Part shown: positions 7,279 to 9,159 of the stretch, piece after piece
How the letters are laid out: every line of letters starts with the position of its first letter
Position numbering within the stretch: the first letter of the stretch is position 1
Source of the DNA: Vampirovibrionales bacterium
GTDB taxonomy: Bacteria; Cyanobacteriota; Vampirovibrionia; Vampirovibrionales; JAGQHJ01
Reading direction: 5' to 3'
Length of the DNA: 9,159 bases
Assembly (NCBI GenBank): GCA_025451145.1
Contig: JANWKX010000133.1
Span: 1-9,159 of the forward strand
Notes under the pieces: generated by a model
Seen by the model: only the letters and a program-made list of their open reading frames with translations
Told to the model about the DNA's origin: nothing
Database searches by the model: none
Program-made: the position numbers and the translations under genes

Positions 7279-7393
7279 CCTTAATTTCGATACGGTGTAG
7301 AGCCTTAAAAAATAATCCAATGATCTTGTGAGCAAGGTTGTCACTTAAGCTGGGAATTTGTCGTTCATTTTATGTTGGAAATGTTCGGTTTAT

Positions 7394-7513
7394 CTCAAGG
7401 TTACAAATGCTTCATATTTTGAGCGCTATGCGCAATTTTGGGATTTGCTTCCTTTTTATTGGTTTTAACGAATCTAAAGATCAAAACCGATCTGATTTTG
7501 GTTGTGTGTCCGA
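7394..7513 (+). repeat. 120-bp non-coding repeat, copy 2 (upstream of the 171-aa gene)
   Basis: This is the second copy of the element at 6676-6795, same length and orientation, from CTCAAGG to TCCGA, ending 26 bases before the GTG at 7540. Differences from copy 1 cluster in the AT-rich stretch about 75-100 bases in. Flanking sequence does not match clearly, so the boundaries are fairly sharp. In this copy GCGCTATGCGC could form a 4-bp hairpin; copy 1 has only part of that pairing. The 115 bases between the 145-aa gene and this copy hold only a weak CTTG/CAAG hairpin at 7325-7336. Confidence 0.85.
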
Positions 7514-7518
7514 GGACA
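7507..7518. repeat. Short inverted repeat TGTCC-GA-GGACA at the end of copy 2
   Basis: TGTCC (7507-7511) and GGACA (7514-7518) flank a 2-base centre. The same half-sites, 7 bases apart, occur at 6601-6617 upstream of flgB. It may be an operator; it may be chance. Confidence 0.3.
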
Positions 7519-7524
7519 TTAGCG

Positions 7525-7530
7525 AAGGAG
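7525..7530 (+). promoter_or_regulatory. Ribosome binding site deciding the start of the 171-aa gene
   Basis: AAGGAG lies 9 bases before GTG 7540. The reading frame is open back to an ATG at 7438, but that ATG lies inside the non-coding 120-bp repeat and lacks a ribosome site, so the GTG is preferred. Confidence 0.75.
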
Positions 7531-7539
7531 ATTAGTTCA

Positions 7540-8055
7540 GTGAATATTTCTGCAATCGGTGCAAACCGTATGGCATACCAAACCCGCTTTCGTGGAAACC
7601 AATCCACCTCTGGGTCGGATAACCCCTTTCATCTTGTTTCTACACAACAAGGCAAGGGCTTCTGGCATAACGTGGATCATGTTCTGGGCCTCATTCTGGC
7701 GGATCCACCGAGCGACTTAGAATTCTTTAAATATGATGTGCCTGAATCTTTTCCAGAAGCAGGTGAATGGCAAGAGTTTAAGGATATTCGTACGCTGATT
7801 AGCGCTTACGATCCAGATATGAGCAAAACAATTCCTGCGCTTCAAACTGGTGTTCAGAGGATCTTTGAAAAACTCCAAAGTTATCAAGGTCAACCTGAAT
7901 CGCAAGTTAGAAATAAGGCCAACGCTTACTTACAGTTACTGATTAAATTGAATTCTCGTTCAAAACATGAGCCAAATAAGGCGTTGCAAGCTGCAATGGA
8001 GGCTGTATTAGCTGATTTTAGAGAAAAAGTCAGGCACGCTTTTCCTGCAAGCTAA
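7540..8055 (+). CDS. Hypothetical 171-aa protein with N-terminal RFRG motif
   Basis: I do not recognise this protein. From GTG 7540 it has 171 residues, ending at TAA. The N-terminus MNISAIGANRMAYQTRFRGN resembles that of the upstream 145-aa protein in its first five residues and in the RF-x-G motif. The rest looks mostly helical: FWHNVDHVLGLILADP (41-56), WQEFKDIRTLISAYDP (76-91), IPALQTGVQRIFEKLQSY (97-114), and a basic C-terminal pair of helices (about 120-168). There is no signal peptide, membrane span or cysteine. An upstream ATG at 7438 would add 34 hydrophobic residues, but these are encoded by the repeat and are not credible. A strong terminator follows 34 bases after the stop. It may be cotranscribed with the 145-aa gene or driven from its own repeat copy. 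Confidence 0.82.
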   Translation: MNISAIGANRMAYQTRFRGNQSTSGSDNPFHLVSTQQGKGFWHNVDHVLGLILADPPSDLEFFKYDVPESFPEAGEWQEFKDIRTLISAYDPDMSKTIPALQTGVQRIFEKLQSYQGQPESQVRNKANAYLQLLIKLNSRSKHEPNKALQAAMEAVLADFREKVRHAFPAS

Positions 8056-8089
8056 GCGATTCTTCTGAATCACCCAGGTACATGATCTG

Positions 8090-8118
8090 AAAAGCCTCCT
8101 TTTTTGAGGGGGCTTTTT
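8090..8118 (+). terminator. Intrinsic terminator after the 171-aa gene
   Basis: AAAAGCCTCC (8090-8099) pairs with GGGGGCTTTT (8108-8117), with one T-G wobble, around an 8-base loop, and runs into TTTTT. It closes the two-gene plus-strand unit and separates it from the gene at 8319. Confidence 0.85.
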
Positions 8119-8318
8119 GGCCTTTGAGAGTCAGCTTTGAAATGTAGTTATTGCTGAGGGGGCTAATAATACAGAATCGAGCCGTTCAAACGGTTTTGCG
8201 CGAGACTGGATTTTAAAGCTTTGTAAAGTGCCTGCAAGAAAAAATTAAATCCCTCGTTTCATGAATCCGACATGTCATTGGCATGATTTAGCTATTTTAA
8301 GAGGGAGATATCGCGATT
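8119..8318 (+). other. Leader region before the gene at 8319
   Basis: This 200-bp gap lacks a copy of the 120-bp repeat. It holds a small inverted repeat CCGTT-CA-AACGG (8182-8193) followed by TTTT, and an AT-rich stretch with a weak promoter-like pair (TTGTAA, 18 bases, TTAAAT, about 8222-8251). A GAGGGAG ribosome site at 8301-8307 lies 11 bases before the ATG. Nothing else is evident. Confidence 0.4.
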
Positions 8319-9159
8319 ATGGCCGGTTTGAATGTCAATCCTAATATTGCAAGTGTTCCACCGCAGAAGGTCAAAACCACCTCGCCAGATGCGACGAGTG
8401 GTCAAGGTACAACGCCTACAACACCAGCAACCACCACAATGGTGGCTTCTCCTGGTGGCTCGACAGTCAGCTCATCGCAAGTCAGCTCAAATAATAATCA
8501 AGGCCAGATTATTCAAAAAGAAATTAAGAACCTGATTCAATCAAACAATCTTGGTTTGCCGCAATCGGTTAAAGACCTTCAAGCCGCCCATACTGCAGCA
8601 GATAAGACGATTTCACAAGATTTAGGATTACTGGACTCTACTGTCAACACACCCCAAAAGACGGATTATATTGCTTGGCAGGCCGCAAACAAACAGTCTC
8701 GCCAGGATTATCAGACCTTTTTTGCATCCCTTTCCGCAAGTCCTTTAACCTTATCATCGGATAATCAGGCAGCCTTAAAGAACGCCGGCATCTCCGTTTC
8801 GCCTTGTTCTCAACAAAGCTTGGAACTCAAGATTAACCAGCTTTCCAGGGAGGAAGGCACCGCAACAGGAACCCAAAAATCTGATATAAAGCAACAAATG
8901 AATCTGTTGCAAGGTGTTTTAAACAGTACCTTGTCTCCTTCTCAGCTCAGTCTGGCACAGCAGGTCCATACGGATGATGATAATTTACACCAGGCCAGGC
9001 TAACGTTTGAAAATAGTATTGCCGGTAACGCGACATTACAGACAGATTGGAATAACTGCAACCAGACATGGAAGACGTTACAACAAGGCATTGATCACTT
9101 TGAAGGCTCAATGCAGACCAATCAAATGACTGCATTGAATGAGGTTGCGCGCCTGCAGA
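8319..9159 (+). CDS. Hypothetical Ser/Thr/Gln/Asn-rich protein (C-terminus cut by window edge)
   Basis: The frame is open from ATG 8319 to the window end, giving 280 residues and continuing. I do not recognise it. Residues 1-18 are short and polar, 19-62 are a low-complexity Ser/Thr/Pro/Gly/Asn linker, and from 63 on the sequence is Gln-, Asn-, Leu- and Lys-rich with helical spacing (QIIQKEIKNLIQ, SLELKINQLSREEG, KQQMNLLQGVLNSTL), suggesting long helices or coiled coil. Cysteines occur at 163 and 247. There is no hydrophobic signal peptide or membrane span and no RF-G motif. The disordered polar start without a signal peptide would suit a type III-type secreted or axial protein, and it lies near flagellar genes, but it is divergent from them and separated by a terminator, so this is only a possibility. 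Confidence 0.75.
   Translation, partial: MAGLNVNPNIASVPPQKVKTTSPDATSGQGTTPTTPATTTMVASPGGSTVSSSQVSSNNNQGQIIQKEIKNLIQSNNLGLPQSVKDLQAAHTAADKTISQDLGLLDSTVNTPQKTDYIAWQAANKQSRQDYQTFFASLSASPLTLSSDNQAALKNAGISVSPCSQQSLELKINQLSREEGTATGTQKSDIKQQMNLLQGVLNSTLSPSQLSLAQQVHTDDDNLHQARLTFENSIAGNATLQTDWNNCNQTWKTLQQGIDHFEGSMQTNQMTALNEVARLQ

Noticed and set aside
7325..7336. CTTG-TGAG-CAAG hairpin after the 145-aa gene as a terminator
   Set aside because: A 4-bp stem with no following T-run is too weak for an intrinsic terminator.
7338..7535. Plus-strand open frame of 65 codons through repeat copy 2
   Set aside because: The parallel frame in copy 1 diverges after the indel and has no matching start; it ends in the ribosome-site region of the next gene.
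7438..7539. Upstream extension of the 171-aa gene to an ATG at 7438
   Set aside because: These codons fall mostly in the duplicated 120-bp element, whose other copy has a frame-shifting indel; no ribosome site precedes this ATG, while GTG 7540 has an ideal one.
1..9159. CRISPR array, tRNA, rRNA or insertion sequence
   Set aside because: No spaced short direct repeats, tRNA cloverleaf, rRNA-like stretch, transposase motif or terminal inverted repeats were seen on either strand.

Overview
The window holds a seven-gene flagellar basal-body and export operon on the minus strand, in the order flgB-flgC-fliE-fliF-fliG-fliH-fliI. It is followed on the plus strand by a divergently transcribed cluster of three genes I do not recognise. 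The flagellar assignments rest on clear family motifs and an order found in many bacterial phyla. The last gene, fliI, is cut by the left edge, and the last plus-strand gene is cut by the right edge.

Layout: 1-1313 fliI (nearly complete, minus), 1310-2380 fliH, 2373-3401 fliG, 3501-5105 fliF, 5133-5468 fliE, 5494-5985 flgC and 5988-6434 flgB. A divergent intergenic region at 6435-6840 carries several inverted repeats and the first copy of a 120-bp repeat. Then come a 145-aa hypothetical gene (6841-7278), the second copy of the 120-bp repeat (7394-7513), a 171-aa hypothetical gene (7540-8055), an intrinsic terminator (8090-8118), a gene-free leader (8119-8318) and a Ser/Thr/Gln/Asn-rich hypothetical gene (8319 to the edge).

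The flagellar genes form one assembly module. FliF builds the MS ring, FliG is the rotor/switch protein mounted on it, and FliE, FlgB and FlgC join the ring to the rod. FliH and FliI are the regulator and ATPase of the type III export apparatus. Tight spacing and overlaps (ATGA at fliH/fliI, an 8-base overlap at fliG/fliH, 2 bases at flgB/flgC) point to coupled translation. Non-ATG starts are frequent (fliH, fliF, fliE and both small plus-strand genes).

The most unusual part is the pair of plus-strand genes at 6841 and 7540. Each sits behind a copy of the same 120-bp non-coding element. Each has an AGGAG ribosome site exactly 9 bases before a GTG start, and each protein begins M-(K/N)-(L/I)-S-A with an R-F-(G/R)-G-like motif soon after. 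The rest of the two proteins is unrelated. This looks like a reusable leader-plus-N-terminal-tag module.

Organism: a flagellated bacterium of moderate G+C. The RF-G motif near the N-terminus of small unknown proteins reminds me of the non-photosynthetic cyanobacterial lineage (Vampirovibrionia/Melainabacteria). That is an impression from memory, not something the window proves.
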